A stretch of DNA of 64,000 bases from Vibrio renipiscarius (GCF_000827885.1 NZ_JTKH01000024.1:124001-188000), one strand, 5' to 3'; positions 44,577-55,062 are shown, numbered from the stretch's first letter. Numbers and translations: made by a program. Notes: generated from the letters alone by a model not told the origin.

Positions 44577-45975
44577 GGGCTACCTTCCTATTTTGAATCG
44601 GTGTGATAATGGTATGGCTGGCACCGATAACGACCAAGATCGTCAAAAATGTCACCGTGTTCGCTGGTGCTTGTAAATTAAAATCAACGGAAATATGCAA
44701 CAGCATTGCGACCATCGCGATTAAGCTGCCCAAAGCGGCCCCTTTACATGTTCGACTCTGCCGGTGGCGAATGACAGAGATGGTGAGCATCATTGCCCAG
44801 AGCAAGCTAAAGCCCAGCAAAAGTGTCGCGGGCAACCCGACTTCTGCGGTAAATTGCACGTATTCATTGTGCGCATGGTCATAAAAACCTATCGCATGCT
44901 GAGTGTAACCGGGGAAAATCATGTAAAAGCTGCCTAACCCGCTACCAGTAAAGAGAAAATCTTTAATCATAGGTAGGCTCCATTCCACGACTAAATGCCG
45001 AGTGTCGGAAGTTAGGTGCGTCTGCGCCAATCGTTCTTGAACTTTTTCTACGCCGAAAAATGAACCCAATAAAATGATATCAACCACAAACAGGCTCGCG
45101 AGCAACCAAGTTAGTCGCGGCGGTCGATGCTTGTAGAACACCAATGCGATAATACCCACCACAAAGGTAGAAATAAAGAGAGCACTATTGCCCATTCTTG
45201 ACCGCGTCATTACTAGAGCGATCACCATAATAATCAACGATAATCTGACGAGCATCTTTTTAGAGACGAGTAACTGCAGCGTTTGATTTATCCAGGCTTG
45301 CCACGAAACTGGACGAGCAGCAGAGGTGCTCAAATCAATCACAATCAGGCCAATGCCCATACTAAGACAAAGCAATAAGTAATTTGCTAAGTGGTTTTTA
45401 TAGACAAATGATCCTGTGGCGACATCCGTTTCAGGTAAATGAAAGATCCACGATGATTCGATTCCCCATAATACGTTGAATGATGCATAGAGTGCCTGCA
45501 GCGTTCCGCTGATCACAATAATCAGCATCACCATCTTTAAGCGCTTCTTTGTATGAATCAATAAGGCAGCACAAACGATAAAAAACAGATAAGCAACCCC
45601 TTTAATTAAGGCGATATAAGTGGCTGCGGGATCAAGTGATATATAGCCCCAAGCCGCCCCCACCCGCTCATAAGCGGATGCTGCAACGGGAGAAATCCCA
45701 GCAAGTACATATGTCGGTAGAGGGACAATTTGGCAAAACACCCAAAACTGAAATAGCGCAAACGGAATAAGAAGCCAATAAAAGGTTTTCAATCGTTGAA
45801 AATACTCCCTCTTACGTAAGACTAAAAACACAAAGCCCAACGCAAAGGCGGTTAGTGCAATCCATATTTCACCAATAGTCCATGCCCATACTCGGTTAGA
45901 ACCGAGCGGTATGGGTAGCCAAATAAGCAATCCCAATAGACTGACAAAACAACAACGTTCAAGTCTCAATATCAT
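44569..45975 (-). CDS. O-antigen ligase/polymerase-like membrane protein
   Basis: The 468-residue protein has about 11-12 hydrophobic segments. The Wzy_C/O-antigen ligase signature is visible near GSGLGSFYMIFPGYTQHA and DHAHNEYVQFTAEVGLPATLL, with the conserved His-Asn-Glu. Such proteins polymerise or transfer lipid-linked glycans on the periplasmic face. A second, different polymerase-like protein is encoded at 48526, so one may polymerise and the other ligate. It is coupled to wzb by an eight-base overlap. Confidence 0.85.
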   Translation of the reverse strand: MILRLERCCFVSLLGLLIWLPIPLGSNRVWAWTIGEIWIALTAFALGFVFLVLRKREYFQRLKTFYWLLIPFALFQFWVFCQIVPLPTYVLAGISPVAASAYERVGAAWGYISLDPAATYIALIKGVAYLFFIVCAALLIHTKKRLKMVMLIIVISGTLQALYASFNVLWGIESSWIFHLPETDVATGSFVYKNHLANYLLLCLSMGIGLIVIDLSTSAARPVSWQAWINQTLQLLVSKKMLVRLSLIIMVIALVMTRSRMGNSALFISTFVVGIIALVFYKHRPPRLTWLLASLFVVDIILLGSFFGVEKVQERLAQTHLTSDTRHLVVEWSLPMIKDFLFTGSGLGSFYMIFPGYTQHAIGFYDHAHNEYVQFTAEVGLPATLLLGFSLLWAMMLTISVIRHRQSRTCKGAALGSLIAMVAMLLHISVDFNLQAPANTVTFLTILVVIGASHTIITPIQNRKVAHV

Positions 45976-46129
45976 TTAAGCATCCTGCTCTTTACGCTTT
46001 AATCTAGCCCAACAAGAGTCTCAGATTTCTGTCACTTTAAGTCAAAATATTCGCAAAATAATTCCGGTTACTCTCAAATATGGGACACACTTAACTGACT
46101 ATTTATATTATATTTTCTCTTTGGTTTAT

Positions 46130-46146
46130 GGTTGGAAACACCAACC
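46130..46146 (+). repeat. Hairpin in the porin leader
   Basis: GGTTGG (46130-46135) and CCAACC (46141-46146) form a perfect 6-bp stem with a 5-base loop, 21 bases before the porin ATG. It could be part of a 5' UTR structure. Confidence 0.35.
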
Positions 46147-46167
46147 GGTTTGATTAATGGAAGAATC

Positions 46168-47136
46168 ATGAAAAAACGTGTAGTTTCGCTATCTAGTCTG
46201 CTGTTAGCCAGCGCTCCCGCCCTCAGCTATGAGGCGATAGACAATGATATCGCCTACTTACATTTCTATGGGACCATTAAGGCCAGTGCGCAGTTTCTTG
46301 AAGAGCAGGATAATGAATATACGTTTGGTGACTCAAAAGTGGGGTTACTGGGTCGTTACGCTGTCACTGATGTATTTTCTATTGCCGCAGGCACAGAAGC
46401 ACAAATAAACCTTGATGCCGATGAAGATAAAAATGAGGACGACCTCTATGTTTCTCAATATTTTCTCGGCTTATATACCGAAGCATTCGGCTGGTTGACT
46501 TTCGGCAAGCACAGCACATCATCGGATGATCTTAACGGCGTTGATTATTCTGAAATTTTTGGTGGCCAATCCAACCTAAATTCAGTGGGTGTAAAAGGCG
46601 ATACGCTTAAATACGTCTATGCCAACGAGTTATTTACCCTTAATGCCACCTACGGCTTTGAAGCGGGAGACCAAAATCGCACCTTAAGCGAACTCTTTGG
46701 CCAATATAACTTAGCGGATCTGACGCTCATTGCCGGTATCGGTACGACAAGCACCAACACCGCGACCAATCAAACCGATTCGACTTACTTTCAAACCTCA
46801 GCAAAAATGGAAATGGGTGATACCAATTTCGGCTTAACCTACTATCTACAAAACTTAGATAATGACTTACAGCCTTCACTATCAGTCGACAAACATGCGT
46901 TTGCACTCGCCGGACAAATCGCCTTTACCGAGGGAGTGACCGCCTATGCCGGTCATGAGCTGATTTTTCAAGATTCAAAAACCAAAGACCTTGATGGTAC
47001 TCGCCAGAATAGCTACGTAGGCCTTTCCCTTATTCCGATTGAATACACAAAACTCTTTGCTGAGTTGAATTTTAATTCACCTATTAGCACCAAAGATGAA
47101 CTGAACTTGGCCGTTGGTGGTGTGCTTTCTTGGTAG
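46168..47136 (+). CDS. Gram-negative outer-membrane porin
   Basis: The 322-residue protein has a signal peptide ending SAPALS (before YEAIDNDIAY). The mature part alternates beta strands, for example LHFYGTIKASAQFLEEQD and AFGWLTFGKHSTSSDDL (the eyelet-loop-like GK region), ending in aromatic Trp as usual for outer-membrane barrels (GGVLSW). This is the trimeric general porin type. ATG 46168 follows GGAAGA. It interrupts the minus-strand polysaccharide genes and is read on the opposite strand, with its own terminator. Substrate preference is unknown. Confidence 0.88.
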   Translation: MKKRVVSLSSLLLASAPALSYEAIDNDIAYLHFYGTIKASAQFLEEQDNEYTFGDSKVGLLGRYAVTDVFSIAAGTEAQINLDADEDKNEDDLYVSQYFLGLYTEAFGWLTFGKHSTSSDDLNGVDYSEIFGGQSNLNSVGVKGDTLKYVYANELFTLNATYGFEAGDQNRTLSELFGQYNLADLTLIAGIGTTSTNTATNQTDSTYFQTSAKMEMGDTNFGLTYYLQNLDNDLQPSLSVDKHAFALAGQIAFTEGVTAYAGHELIFQDSKTKDLDGTRQNSYVGLSLIPIEYTKLFAELNFNSPISTKDELNLAVGGVLSW

Positions 47137-47170
47137 TCATCCCTTCTCATTCCTTTCTTGTCGCTTAATG

Positions 47171-47198
47171 GGCTACTGGCTACTGGCTACTGGCTACT
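47171..47198. repeat. Four exact copies of a 7-bp repeat
   Basis: GGCTACT is repeated four times without interruption, between the porin stop and its terminator. It is non-coding and could vary in copy number. Confidence 0.85.
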
Positions 47199-47222
47199 GG
47201 GCAATTTTAATACGCATGATCA

Positions 47223-47251
47223 AAAAATGGCTGTCATTGACAGCCATTTTT
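47223..47251 (+). terminator. Rho-independent terminator after the porin gene
   Basis: A 14-bp inverted repeat (AAAAATGGCTGTCA at 47223-47236 with TGACAGCCATTTTT at 47238-47251) flanked by A and T runs; the innermost pairs form the loop. It also faces the minus-strand gene that ends at 47288. Confidence 0.88.
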
Positions 47252-47287
47252 CTTACGCTTTGTTCGCAAATTTCTAGTCCCCTGTTT

Positions 47288-47728
47288 CTAGTTTCCTGAA
47301 ATAGGGTCTTTCTTAGTTGGCGGATTAGGCACTGGGGTCGCAACTTCCGCTTCAATACCCGCAGCCGTCGCGCTCGCAATCACCGTAGGGTCAATACCCG
47401 CTTCGATTGCAGCAATCGTAATGGCTTGATTAGAAACACCGAGTTCACGGGCGGCATTGGTAATGGCGTTAACATGCTGCGGATGTTGAGTTAATAGTAA
47501 TGATAAAACCGCCGGTAAATCATCGTTTCGCTTTTGCGCAACCGCACTTAAAAATGGCGTGATGTTATCGATAAAAGAATGCTGGTTAAATTGTTCTACT
47601 AACGCTGCTGGCGCCACTGACTTATCTTGAAACAGACTATCAAGTTGATCGGCGGTCATCACCTCAGCTTGTACAAACGAAGCAAGAGACCACCCAGTGA
47701 CGATGCACCCCCATTTTAGCATTTTCAT
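47288..47728 (-). CDS. Exported hypothetical protein, 146 aa
   Basis: Starting at ATG 47728, which follows AAGGA, the protein has a signal peptide (KWGCIVTGWSLASFVQA, residues ~4-20). The mature part is helical and rich in Ala, Ile and Gln (for example NAARELGVSNQAITIAAIEA and DPTVIASATAAG), ending in a short Pro-rich tail. An upstream in-frame ATG (47752) is less well placed. I know no family. It sits on the same strand as the exopolysaccharide genes, 133 bases after the membrane-anchored gene, and could be expressed with them. Confidence 0.65.
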   Translation of the reverse strand: MKMLKWGCIVTGWSLASFVQAEVMTADQLDSLFQDKSVAPAALVEQFNQHSFIDNITPFLSAVAQKRNDDLPAVLSLLLTQHPQHVNAITNAARELGVSNQAITIAAIEAGIDPTVIASATAAGIEAEVATPVPNPPTKKDPISGN

Positions 47729-47861
47729 AAATATCCTTTTTATTACATCCAAAGCAAAAGCGGTCAGCGTTTAATATTGCGCTCCGCAGCCTTTATGTTT
47801 TTTTTCTTAGCACTGGTCTGAATCGGTCTAGCTCATACCCAGAATAAGCTGAGACTCGGGT

Positions 47862-48533
47862 TTAACCGCGACAATAATAAGGTGTTATATTGTTAAAACC
47901 CAATATTGCACAAGCTCGCTCACCTATAATAGGTTTGACCAAAATTGAATCATATTGCCATAATTTCATTTTATACTTTTCATGATCCAACAAATAAGAA
48001 AGAACCACATTTTTCTTTTCCGATGACAATTCTGGCCAATATGCAAGATAGTAAGTCAGTGATTCTTTCACGGTTAAAGGTTCATAAGGCCCTAAGTGTT
48101 GCGCCAATTCAAATTCAGCCATCACATCGTCAAACCCTTCCCCATTACGCCACAACTGATTCGCTTTGTTGATCATAATGGCCGAATCAAGTGGTCGGAA
48201 ATGTAGTTGCAATTGCAATTGTTCAATCGAACGTTTTGCAAAGTCCCTTTTTGTTGCTTCATCTGAAGATTGAAAAGCAATCCATGAGTAATACAGCCCA
48301 ATACTGCCATGATCGATAAAAGGACCAAAAGAATCGGGTTCTAACGTATCATCAAGCAACGTACCATCAAGCAAGGCCTTATCGGACGAAGTCTCAACAC
48401 TCTCGACACTTAAACTGGCCATTTGATTACGAATCACCTGGCTATGCCAATCGTCCCGCCCCTTATTAACCGCACTCATTAAAAGTAATATTGATCCTAT
48501 CAACCATACCGCGGCGATCATCCGACTACCCAT
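47862..48533 (-). CDS. Membrane-anchored protein of the exopolysaccharide locus
   Basis: The 223-residue protein has one N-terminal membrane helix (IAAVWLIGSILLLMSAV) and a periplasmic, helix-rich remainder with a TPR-like stretch (PLDSAIMINKANQLWRNGEG). I recognise no named domain. It overlaps the Wzy-like gene by eight bases, and its position resembles that of the small uncharacterised genes near the end of vps/cps-type loci in Vibrio. A role in polymerisation or export is inferred from coupling only. Confidence 0.72.
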   Translation of the reverse strand: MGSRMIAAVWLIGSILLLMSAVNKGRDDWHSQVIRNQMASLSVESVETSSDKALLDGTLLDDTLEPDSFGPFIDHGSIGLYYSWIAFQSSDEATKRDFAKRSIEQLQLQLHFRPLDSAIMINKANQLWRNGEGFDDVMAEFELAQHLGPYEPLTVKESLTYYLAYWPELSSEKKNVVLSYLLDHEKYKMKLWQYDSILVKPIIGERACAILGFNNITPYYCRG

Positions 48534-49818
48534 AAGTCAGTACCGATTTAGACTCCTCACCCGCTCCCATCTCCGCCGTGGTCTTGGTGTTGGCACTAGC
48601 CCGTCTTTTTTTCACAATACTGTAGCGAACATACACAAAACCGAGCGCAAATGGCGCGATATAGCGTACTTCGATAGACATAAAAAATGCCGTTGCCAAG
48701 ACTAAGAAAAGCAATATAGCGAAGTCATATTGCATTCGATTCTGCACAAAAAAGACAAATAAGCGGCCAATATACTTAACGTATATATAGACAAAAAATA
48801 CCCCGCCAAAGATGACCCAGTCGAAAAAGAAAGATTTCGTCGATACACTTTTTGTTTCACCCACGACTAAATACTGAGAAAACTCAGAGAAATTGAGTAA
48901 TCTTGGCGCTAATCCATCGACGAAATTAAGTGCAATCAGCCCGTATTCGTACATTGAGGGCAGATAACCAAAGAAGCCTCCGCCTAAAGGATTGTGGATC
49001 AGTGACATAATAGCCGTCATGACCGCCGTGCCTCGCGTCGCGACACTGGTATAGCGCTCAATATCATTAATAATTGAGTCGCCTAAAAATGTGACTACAA
49101 AAACTGAAATCGCAAACAATAAAATGATTGATGCCAGCATTTTGTGGAAAGGATTAATACGGCTAAAAACCACAAAGGTGATAAATATCGTCAATAGGAA
49201 ACAAATCAACGTCCCTTTTGATGTAATTAAGATAATCGCCGCCGCAACGATTGGCGTGATGACAAACAAGTTGATTCGATAGATCGCTGCAACCATGAGC
49301 AACACGAGGGCGAACTGAAAACCGAACGTACTGGCTTCTAACGTAAAACCGCGCATTCGATGCGGTGATAACGCATAGTTATAATGAAAAAATGATGAAC
49401 CATTAATAAATCCGCGCGCGGCAAGATTGAGCATAAAGGCAAAAATCACCACTCCCGCAATGGCCAATACTCCCTGATAGAGCAATTTTTCATCCTGACG
49501 AACAACTGTCAGGAATACCACGACACTAGGAATGATCAGAATGAGAAATCTCAACCCTCGATCAAATAAGAACATCTTGTTGTAATCTGAATAAAAAACA
49601 ACCAATAAAATAAATGAGTATACAAAGAAGCCAAATAATAATTTTATGGTGTTAAATTCTGTTTTTGAAAGTGTTCTATAAGACAGCGCAACTTGCAATG
49701 AGAGTAACGGGATCAATATGATGCCGAGTGGTGCCGTAAACACTCCGCCAATGGCTGCCAATGCCGTATTTTCAAATGGCACCAAAATGCAAAACAATAA
49801 AAACACCACTTTTTGCAC
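48526..49818 (-). CDS. Wzy-like polysaccharide polymerase
   Basis: The 430-residue integral membrane protein has about 11-12 hydrophobic segments, a central large loop (SLIHNPLGGGFFGYLPSMYE) and a basic C-terminal tail. The topology and position among glycosyltransferases indicate an O-antigen/exopolysaccharide polymerase, though primary sequence in this family is poorly conserved. It lies nine bases after the upstream glycosyltransferase and overlaps the next gene by eight bases. Confidence 0.75.
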   Translation of the reverse strand: MQKVVFLLFCILVPFENTALAAIGGVFTAPLGIILIPLLSLQVALSYRTLSKTEFNTIKLLFGFFVYSFILLVVFYSDYNKMFLFDRGLRFLILIIPSVVVFLTVVRQDEKLLYQGVLAIAGVVIFAFMLNLAARGFINGSSFFHYNYALSPHRMRGFTLEASTFGFQFALVLLMVAAIYRINLFVITPIVAAAIILITSKGTLICFLLTIFITFVVFSRINPFHKMLASIILLFAISVFVVTFLGDSIINDIERYTSVATRGTAVMTAIMSLIHNPLGGGFFGYLPSMYEYGLIALNFVDGLAPRLLNFSEFSQYLVVGETKSVSTKSFFFDWVIFGGVFFVYIYVKYIGRLFVFFVQNRMQYDFAILLFLVLATAFFMSIEVRYIAPFALGFVYVRYSIVKKRRASANTKTTAEMGAGEESKSVLTYG

Positions 49819-49827
49819 CGTATACTC

Positions 49828-50910
49828 CTAATTCAGTGTTAAAAATGACTGAAAATAACGCTGATTCATGACATCTTCGTGGAAATTACGCTCAAAATGC
49901 TCAACACATGCTTGCTGGCTAATATCAAGATAAGCCTTTTCGGTTAACACGTGATCTATCGATTGCGATAAACTCGACACACTGTCTAAATTAAAAATCC
50001 ACCCTGTTTTTTCATTCAACATATCGGCCAGTGAACCTGCGTCTGATGCAAAAACGGGGGTGCCGTTTCTTAATGACTCCGCTACGATCAAACCAAATCC
50101 TTCCCACAGTGAAGGAACCACCACAAAATCCGCTTGTTGAAAGTGCACATCTAATTGTGTGTTCGCCACCCAACCTAAACGGCGAATGGTTATGTTATCC
50201 CTGGCTTTCGTAAATAATACGTCCAACTCAGGGCAATCATTACGCACAGCTTCCCCAATCACGGTGAGTTCAATCGGTTGATTGAGCGCTCGCAACTTAT
50301 CTAGCGCTTCAATAAAGAGATGTAAACCTTTCTGCTTATCCAAACGACCGACAAATAGAATCCTCGTTAATCGACTATCAGTATCTCGTATCGGCAATGG
50401 CAGAGCGCTGCCTTGTACACCATTCCATACCAACGTGACTTTACTCTCTTTAAGACCTATTTTTAACGCTTCACGGTATTCGTATTGTGATATGCAATAA
50501 ATCTGACAGCAAAATGGAGCCAGAATACGCTCGACACAAATATAGAGCGTACGAAATATGCTGCGCTTTAACTTTGAACGGTAATGAATATCAAATGCCC
50601 AGCCATGGCTACAATAAACAATGGCAATATTGTGCCATTTTGAAAATGGCCATAAAAATGGGCGCAATAAACCAGAAAAAGTACTGTGTAAAAATATCAC
50701 TTGGTATTGTTTAAGATCGATTCTAAAGATCACCGTCCATAACAACATCAGGACATTAAAAGGCCTAAACCCCTTGTCCTGCAATGGCAAGATAGAGCGA
50801 TGATAATTCAAAGCAAGAAAATCATTCTCTACCGATTGAGAACGCGATAACGATTCAAAAAAAGTTTCAATTCCACCTTGGGTTGTTTCAGAAATATTGA
50901 GTACTTTCAT
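49828..50910 (-). CDS. Glycosyltransferase family 4-like (GT-B)
   Basis: The 360-residue GT-B transferase has the C-terminal nucleotide-sugar domain LFVGRDLKQKG-like motif (here FVGRLDKQKGLHLFIEAL) and the retaining EX7E motif in SLWEGFGLIVAESLRNGTPVF with GF-G. The N-terminal acceptor domain carries NISETTQGGIETFFESL. It adds a sugar from an NDP donor to the growing lipid-linked unit at the cytoplasmic membrane. It shares a four-base ATGA overlap with the upstream GT2 gene. Donor and linkage unknown. Confidence 0.88.
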   Translation of the reverse strand: MKVLNISETTQGGIETFFESLSRSQSVENDFLALNYHRSILPLQDKGFRPFNVLMLLWTVIFRIDLKQYQVIFLHSTFSGLLRPFLWPFSKWHNIAIVYCSHGWAFDIHYRSKLKRSIFRTLYICVERILAPFCCQIYCISQYEYREALKIGLKESKVTLVWNGVQGSALPLPIRDTDSRLTRILFVGRLDKQKGLHLFIEALDKLRALNQPIELTVIGEAVRNDCPELDVLFTKARDNITIRRLGWVANTQLDVHFQQADFVVVPSLWEGFGLIVAESLRNGTPVFASDAGSLADMLNEKTGWIFNLDSVSSLSQSIDHVLTEKAYLDISQQACVEHFERNFHEDVMNQRYFQSFLTLN

Positions 50911-51869
50911 CGTGCCCCCGTATAACTTAACCGGCGCAATAATTGATAATTCGTAAAACCATCAAGCCTAAATAGCACTCGAAATACCATCACAATCAAC
51001 GAGTATCGATTCATCTTCGGATCTACTTGTCCAAATAAATACTGATTATTGGTGACAATTTTGTCGAACACACTTTTGTCTTGAGTTTTGTTCTTAACTA
51101 GGAATTTAATCAAATTGATGTAACAGGTCGAAATGAAAAAATTGACATCTTGCTCTCTTGCGAGCATTTTCGCTTGCAATGAGATGCGTTCAAAAGCATC
51201 AATATGCGTTGTGTCTTTCTGGGTTAAAGGGCTATTAATGGCAGAACCACTACGCAGCACATGATAATAAAGAATTTCATCACTAATGTAACAGTGCTTT
51301 GCTAGCGAAAGATAATCAATAATGAATAAGACATCCTCACTAAAGTGCAATGACTCATCAAATTTCAACTGATTTTGAGTCAGTAATTGACGAGACACCA
51401 TTAGACCACAGACATGGAGACGAATCTCTTTTGTCAGAAATTTCGATAGCGCTTGTTCACCGCTAACTCGCTCAGCAACATTCAAAGCGGTATCCGATGA
51501 ATCTTGCGACACTTTTTTAAATGAAAACAAAACCGAATCAATACCCGCATGGTCATGCAAAACCTGGTCTAAATGATCAAAAATGCCCGATTGGTAGCTG
51601 TCATCAGAATCTAGAAATAAAATGTAGCCGCCTTTCGCATGGTCAATACCCACATTTCTTGCGCTAGATACGCCACCATTCTCTTTGTGAACTAATCGAA
51701 TTTGATCATGCTCAATCTTATAAGTCGGCCCCTGCTTTGAACCATCATCCACCAGAATGAGTTCAACATCTTGTGTAGAGCGCTGATCTGCCTCCAAAAC
51801 AAACCAATCTATAATGTTTTTCGCATAATCAAAGGTATTGTATATCGGTACGATGAGGGAGTACTTCAT
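50907..51869 (-). CDS. Glycosyltransferase family 2 (GT-A)
   Basis: The 320-residue GT-A enzyme begins YSLIVPIYNTFDYAKN, with the donor-binding VELILVDDGSKQG. GGVSSARNVGIDHAKGGYIL is followed by the metal-binding FLDSDDSY. ATG 51869 has AGGAGG seven bases upstream and overlaps the preceding stop (ATGA), so the GTG at 51887 is rejected. It lies in the exopolysaccharide operon. Sugar specificity unknown. Confidence 0.9.
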   Translation of the reverse strand: MKYSLIVPIYNTFDYAKNIIDWFVLEADQRSTQDVELILVDDGSKQGPTYKIEHDQIRLVHKENGGVSSARNVGIDHAKGGYILFLDSDDSYQSGIFDHLDQVLHDHAGIDSVLFSFKKVSQDSSDTALNVAERVSGEQALSKFLTKEIRLHVCGLMVSRQLLTQNQLKFDESLHFSEDVLFIIDYLSLAKHCYISDEILYYHVLRSGSAINSPLTQKDTTHIDAFERISLQAKMLAREQDVNFFISTCYINLIKFLVKNKTQDKSVFDKIVTNNQYLFGQVDPKMNRYSLIVMVFRVLFRLDGFTNYQLLRRLSYTGAR

Positions 51870-52903
51870 GCGACTGCCTCCTGCCACAAGCGATTGATCA
51901 CCGTTAGCTCAGTATCCTGAGCTTTACTCAGCGCATTTTGCGACAAGCGGCGGTAGAGAACTTCATCACTACAGACTTGTTTTATACGCGTAATAAACTG
52001 ATGACTGTCACCAGATTCAATTCGATAACCGTTGATTCCATCTTCGACGATCCATGGCAACGCATCAAATGTTTGATAAGCGATGATCGGTAGCCCTTGG
52101 CTACGCGCTTCTATTAGTGTTTGACCAAAGCCTTCGTATCTCGATGTCATCATAAAGACCGCGTATTCTTGCAACGTACCTGCGACGTCGCTCGTCGGCC
52201 CTTTAAACTGAACATTCGCGAGACCTGCGATCTTCGATTTCAAATCACTGAGTTCCGCTGGCGTTCCGTCACCATAGATATCCAAACTATAATCGGAAGG
52301 TAAGGTAGACATCAGTTCGATCATCGCTGAGAAGTTTTTTTGTTCTTCATCAATTCGTGCAATCGTGACCAATTTATTGCTCGGCATCTTAGGTTGACTT
52401 GCCGTCGGCAGCTTACAACCACGGGGAATCACTTTCACCTTGTCTGCCACTTTGGGAAATAGACTCGCAAGTGCCCTTTTATCTTGGTCGGTATACACAG
52501 TGAAAACGTCAATTTTACGATGCAACAATGCCATCACTAATTTAGACAATGGCTTAAAGAAGACCGAAAATTTATTGGTTTGGACCAACACAACCTTCAC
52601 ATGATTAAGAACCTGACGTGGTAGATAAAGTAAATCATTGGGATGAAATAAAACCACCACATCATCTGAGGTTAATTGAAGTGATTTGACCGCATTTATT
52701 TGGCTCAGTTTTGATGCCACTTTGCGATCTTCGCCATATTTAACAAAGGTAATATGATCACTCTCTGGGTAGTGCTCTTTTTGCGGGAAATGCTCGTAAA
52801 GCTCATAGTTATCACATTGAAATAACTGATGCAGGCTACGAACGAGCGTTTCTACGCCCCCCATCGTGGTCGACTTTTGTGGGTTAATTGTCACCAATTT
52901 CAT
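51866..52903 (-). CDS. Glycosyltransferase family 4-like (GT-B)
   Basis: The 345-residue GT-B transferase starts MKLVTINPQKSTTMGGVETLV. It has LVTIARIDEEQKNFSAMIEL as the nucleotide-binding part and the EX7E-type motif in MMTSRYEGFGQTLIEARSQGLPIIAY. It acts in assembly of the exopolysaccharide repeat unit. It follows the dehydrogenase gene by 12 bases and is coupled to the next GT2 gene by a four-base overlap. Donor sugar unknown. Confidence 0.88.
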   Translation of the reverse strand: MKLVTINPQKSTTMGGVETLVRSLHQLFQCDNYELYEHFPQKEHYPESDHITFVKYGEDRKVASKLSQINAVKSLQLTSDDVVVLFHPNDLLYLPRQVLNHVKVVLVQTNKFSVFFKPLSKLVMALLHRKIDVFTVYTDQDKRALASLFPKVADKVKVIPRGCKLPTASQPKMPSNKLVTIARIDEEQKNFSAMIELMSTLPSDYSLDIYGDGTPAELSDLKSKIAGLANVQFKGPTSDVAGTLQEYAVFMMTSRYEGFGQTLIEARSQGLPIIAYQTFDALPWIVEDGINGYRIESGDSHQFITRIKQVCSDEVLYRRLSQNALSKAQDTELTVINRLWQEAVA

Positions 52904-52915
52904 CGTTATTCGCCT

Positions 52916-54082
52916 CTAATCACTGCCAAAAAGGTCACGTGTATAAACTTTATCTGCAACATCTGCGAGCTCTTCAACCATACGGTTACTCACGATAACA
53001 TCGCTGATTTGCTTAAACGCCTCGAAATCATTCACGACTTCTGAGTTGTAAAAATGTGGCTCTTCGAGAAGAGGTTCGTAGACAATAACTTCAATGCCTT
53101 TTGCTTTGATACGCTTCATGATGCCTTGAATGCTCGACGCTCGAAAATTGTCCGAACCGGCTTTCATGATCAAACGATAAACCCCAACAACTCGGGGCTG
53201 TTTATTAACGATTGAACGCGCGACAAAATCTTTTCTCGTCGTATTCGCTTCAACGATGGCCTGGATTAGATTGTTAGGGACATCTTGGTAGTTTGCGAGC
53301 AGTTGCTTGGTATCTTTAGGCAAACAGTAACCGCCATACCCAAACGATGGATTGTTGTAATGACTACCGATGCGAGGATCGAGGCCGACGCCTTCAATAA
53401 TTTGACGAGCATCAAGACCATGACTCTCCGCGTAAGAGTCGAGTTCATTAAAATAGGCCACGCGCATGGCAAGATAAGTGTTTGAAAATAACTTCACCGC
53501 TTCCGCTTCTGTGGAATTGGTAAACAACACCTGAATATCAGTTTTGATTGCGCCTTCCACCAGCAGTCCGGCAAAAATTTCAGCACGAGCGGAATGTTCG
53601 CCAACAATGATGCGTGACGGGTAAAGATTATCGTGTAACGCTTTACCTTCTCGTAAAAACTCTGGTGAAAACAAAATGTTGTCAAAATCTAATGTTTGTT
53701 TAACTCGCTCTGTAAAACCAACAGGAACCGTTGATTTGATCACCACAATCGCGTGTGGCGCATAGCGTTTTACTTCACTGATCACCGATTCTACTGAGCT
53801 GGTATCAAAGAAATTCGTTTCTGGATCATAGTTAGTCGGCGTCGCGACAATAATATAATCTGCATTTTGGTAAGCAGCCGTCTTATCTAAGGTCGCCGTT
53901 AAATCAAGCGATTTATCCGATAAAAAACGTTCAATTTCCACATCGGAGATTGGGGATAGACGTTGATTAATTTTATCGACTTTTACCGCATCAATATCCA
54001 ACGCGACGACTTGATGATTTTGCGCAAGGAGCACCGCATTTGATAAACCAACATAACCTGTGCCAACGACTGTAATCTTCAT
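52916..54082 (-). CDS. ugd: UDP-glucose 6-dehydrogenase
   Basis: The 388-residue nucleotide-sugar dehydrogenase has the same length as E. coli Ugd. It starts [20 protein letters not shown] (NAD site). [26 protein letters not shown] and the catalytic Cys253 in [12 protein letters not shown] are all present, and the end (GSD) is short, as in Ugd. It oxidises UDP-glucose to UDP-glucuronate, which suggests that the polysaccharide contains uronic acid. ATG 54082 follows ATGGAAA. The longer start at 54127 would add 15 unlikely residues. Confidence 0.92.
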   Translation of the reverse strand: MKITVVGTGYVGLSNAVLLAQNHQVVALDIDAVKVDKINQRLSPISDVEIERFLSDKSLDLTATLDKTAAYQNADYIIVATPTNYDPETNFFDTSSVESVISEVKRYAPHAIVVIKSTVPVGFTERVKQTLDFDNILFSPEFLREGKALHDNLYPSRIIVGEHSARAEIFAGLLVEGAIKTDIQVLFTNSTEAEAVKLFSNTYLAMRVAYFNELDSYAESHGLDARQIIEGVGLDPRIGSHYNNPSFGYGGYCLPKDTKQLLANYQDVPNNLIQAIVEANTTRKDFVARSIVNKQPRVVGVYRLIMKAGSDNFRASSIQGIMKRIKAKGIEVIVYEPLLEEPHFYNSEVVNDFEAFKQISDVIVSNRMVEELADVADKVYTRDLFGSD

Positions 54083-54126
54083 AAATTTTCCATAATTTTT
54101 AAACGTTAACTTCAGTGGAATCCCCA

Positions 54127-55062
54127 CTACGCTTGATATCTTTGACTGCTTTCCGACGATTTTCTGTTAATAACACGACTAAATGCTTCGAAAGGATTCT
54201 TGAGGTAGTAATAGGTTCGTCTAGGCACAACGGTTATCTTTCGTTGTAAAAGCAAACCTAACACATACGCAAACTCTCCAAGCGACATCACCTTATGGAA
54301 ATTCTTAACCATCTTATAAAAGGACGGTTTTTCAGTCGTGATATCAAACTTGGCAATATAATCAGCTCGAGCGATTTCAACCAAATAACGAGAGCGCACA
54401 ACTTCAGGCTCAAAGTTCACCGTTAAGGTCCCTTTACCTCGCGTAACGCAATAAATTTCGTTTTGATAAGCGGCAATGCGTTTGGCCTTATGGCCTGAGA
54501 CCAAGGAAAACATCACGTCATTTGACGCGATGACGTCGTCAAAATATAACGCATGATCTTCGAGAAATTCCGTTAGATAAACTTTGCTCCATGGTACGGA
54601 AAAGTGATAACGAATCTCTTCATCCCCTACCGACAAATAATCGTTTACCAAATTGGCATAAAGGTGATGACGATCAGAGTCTCCCCCTGTCACGTCACAT
54701 TGAGCTGTAGGTGAAAAATATGAAATATCATCACCTTGCAAAATAGTATCAAGCAACTCAAAGGCACCATCACAAAAAAAATCATCCGCATCGGCGAAGA
54801 GTGTGTACTGGCCACGTACGTGTGACAACGCGATGTTGCGAGCAGATCCGGCACCGTCAACACCTGTGTCATTCACATAAAATTCGATGTGGTGTCGATG
54901 ATGCTTATCAGTAAAACCACTCACATCGATGGCTTCTCTACTATTATCGTCAACAACAATAATTTGGATATCCGCGCGCGCAGGTATCGACTCAAACAGA
55001 CGGTCTAACTCGTCATGGCTATTATAATGAGGCACCACAATGCTATAGGTAAAATCCATCAT
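54127..55062 (-). CDS. Glycosyltransferase family 2 (GT-A)
   Basis: The 311-residue enzyme begins [20 protein letters not shown]. It has [13 protein letters not shown] and a DAD-like metal motif in [14 protein letters not shown], after [20 protein letters not shown] lies six bases before ATG 55062, which I choose over an in-frame start at 55197 that would lie inside the wzc-like gene. It resembles the GT directly downstream of the chain-length gene in vps/cps-type loci. Substrate unknown. Confidence 0.88.
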   Translation of the reverse strand: MMDFTYSIVVPHYNSHDELDRLFESIPARADIQIIVVDDNSREAIDVSGFTDKHHRHHIEFYVNDTGVDGAGSARNIALSHVRGQYTLFADADDFFCDGAFELLDTILQGDDISYFSPTAQCDVTGGDSDRHHLYANLVNDYLSVGDEEIRYHFSVPWSKVYLTEFLEDHALYFDDVIASNDVMFSLVSGHKAKRIAAYQNEIYCVTRGKGTLTVNFEPEVVRSRYLVEIARADYIAKFDITTEKPSFYKMVKNFHKVMSLGEFAYVLGLLLQRKITVVPRRTYYYLKNPFEAFSRVINRKSSESSQRYQA

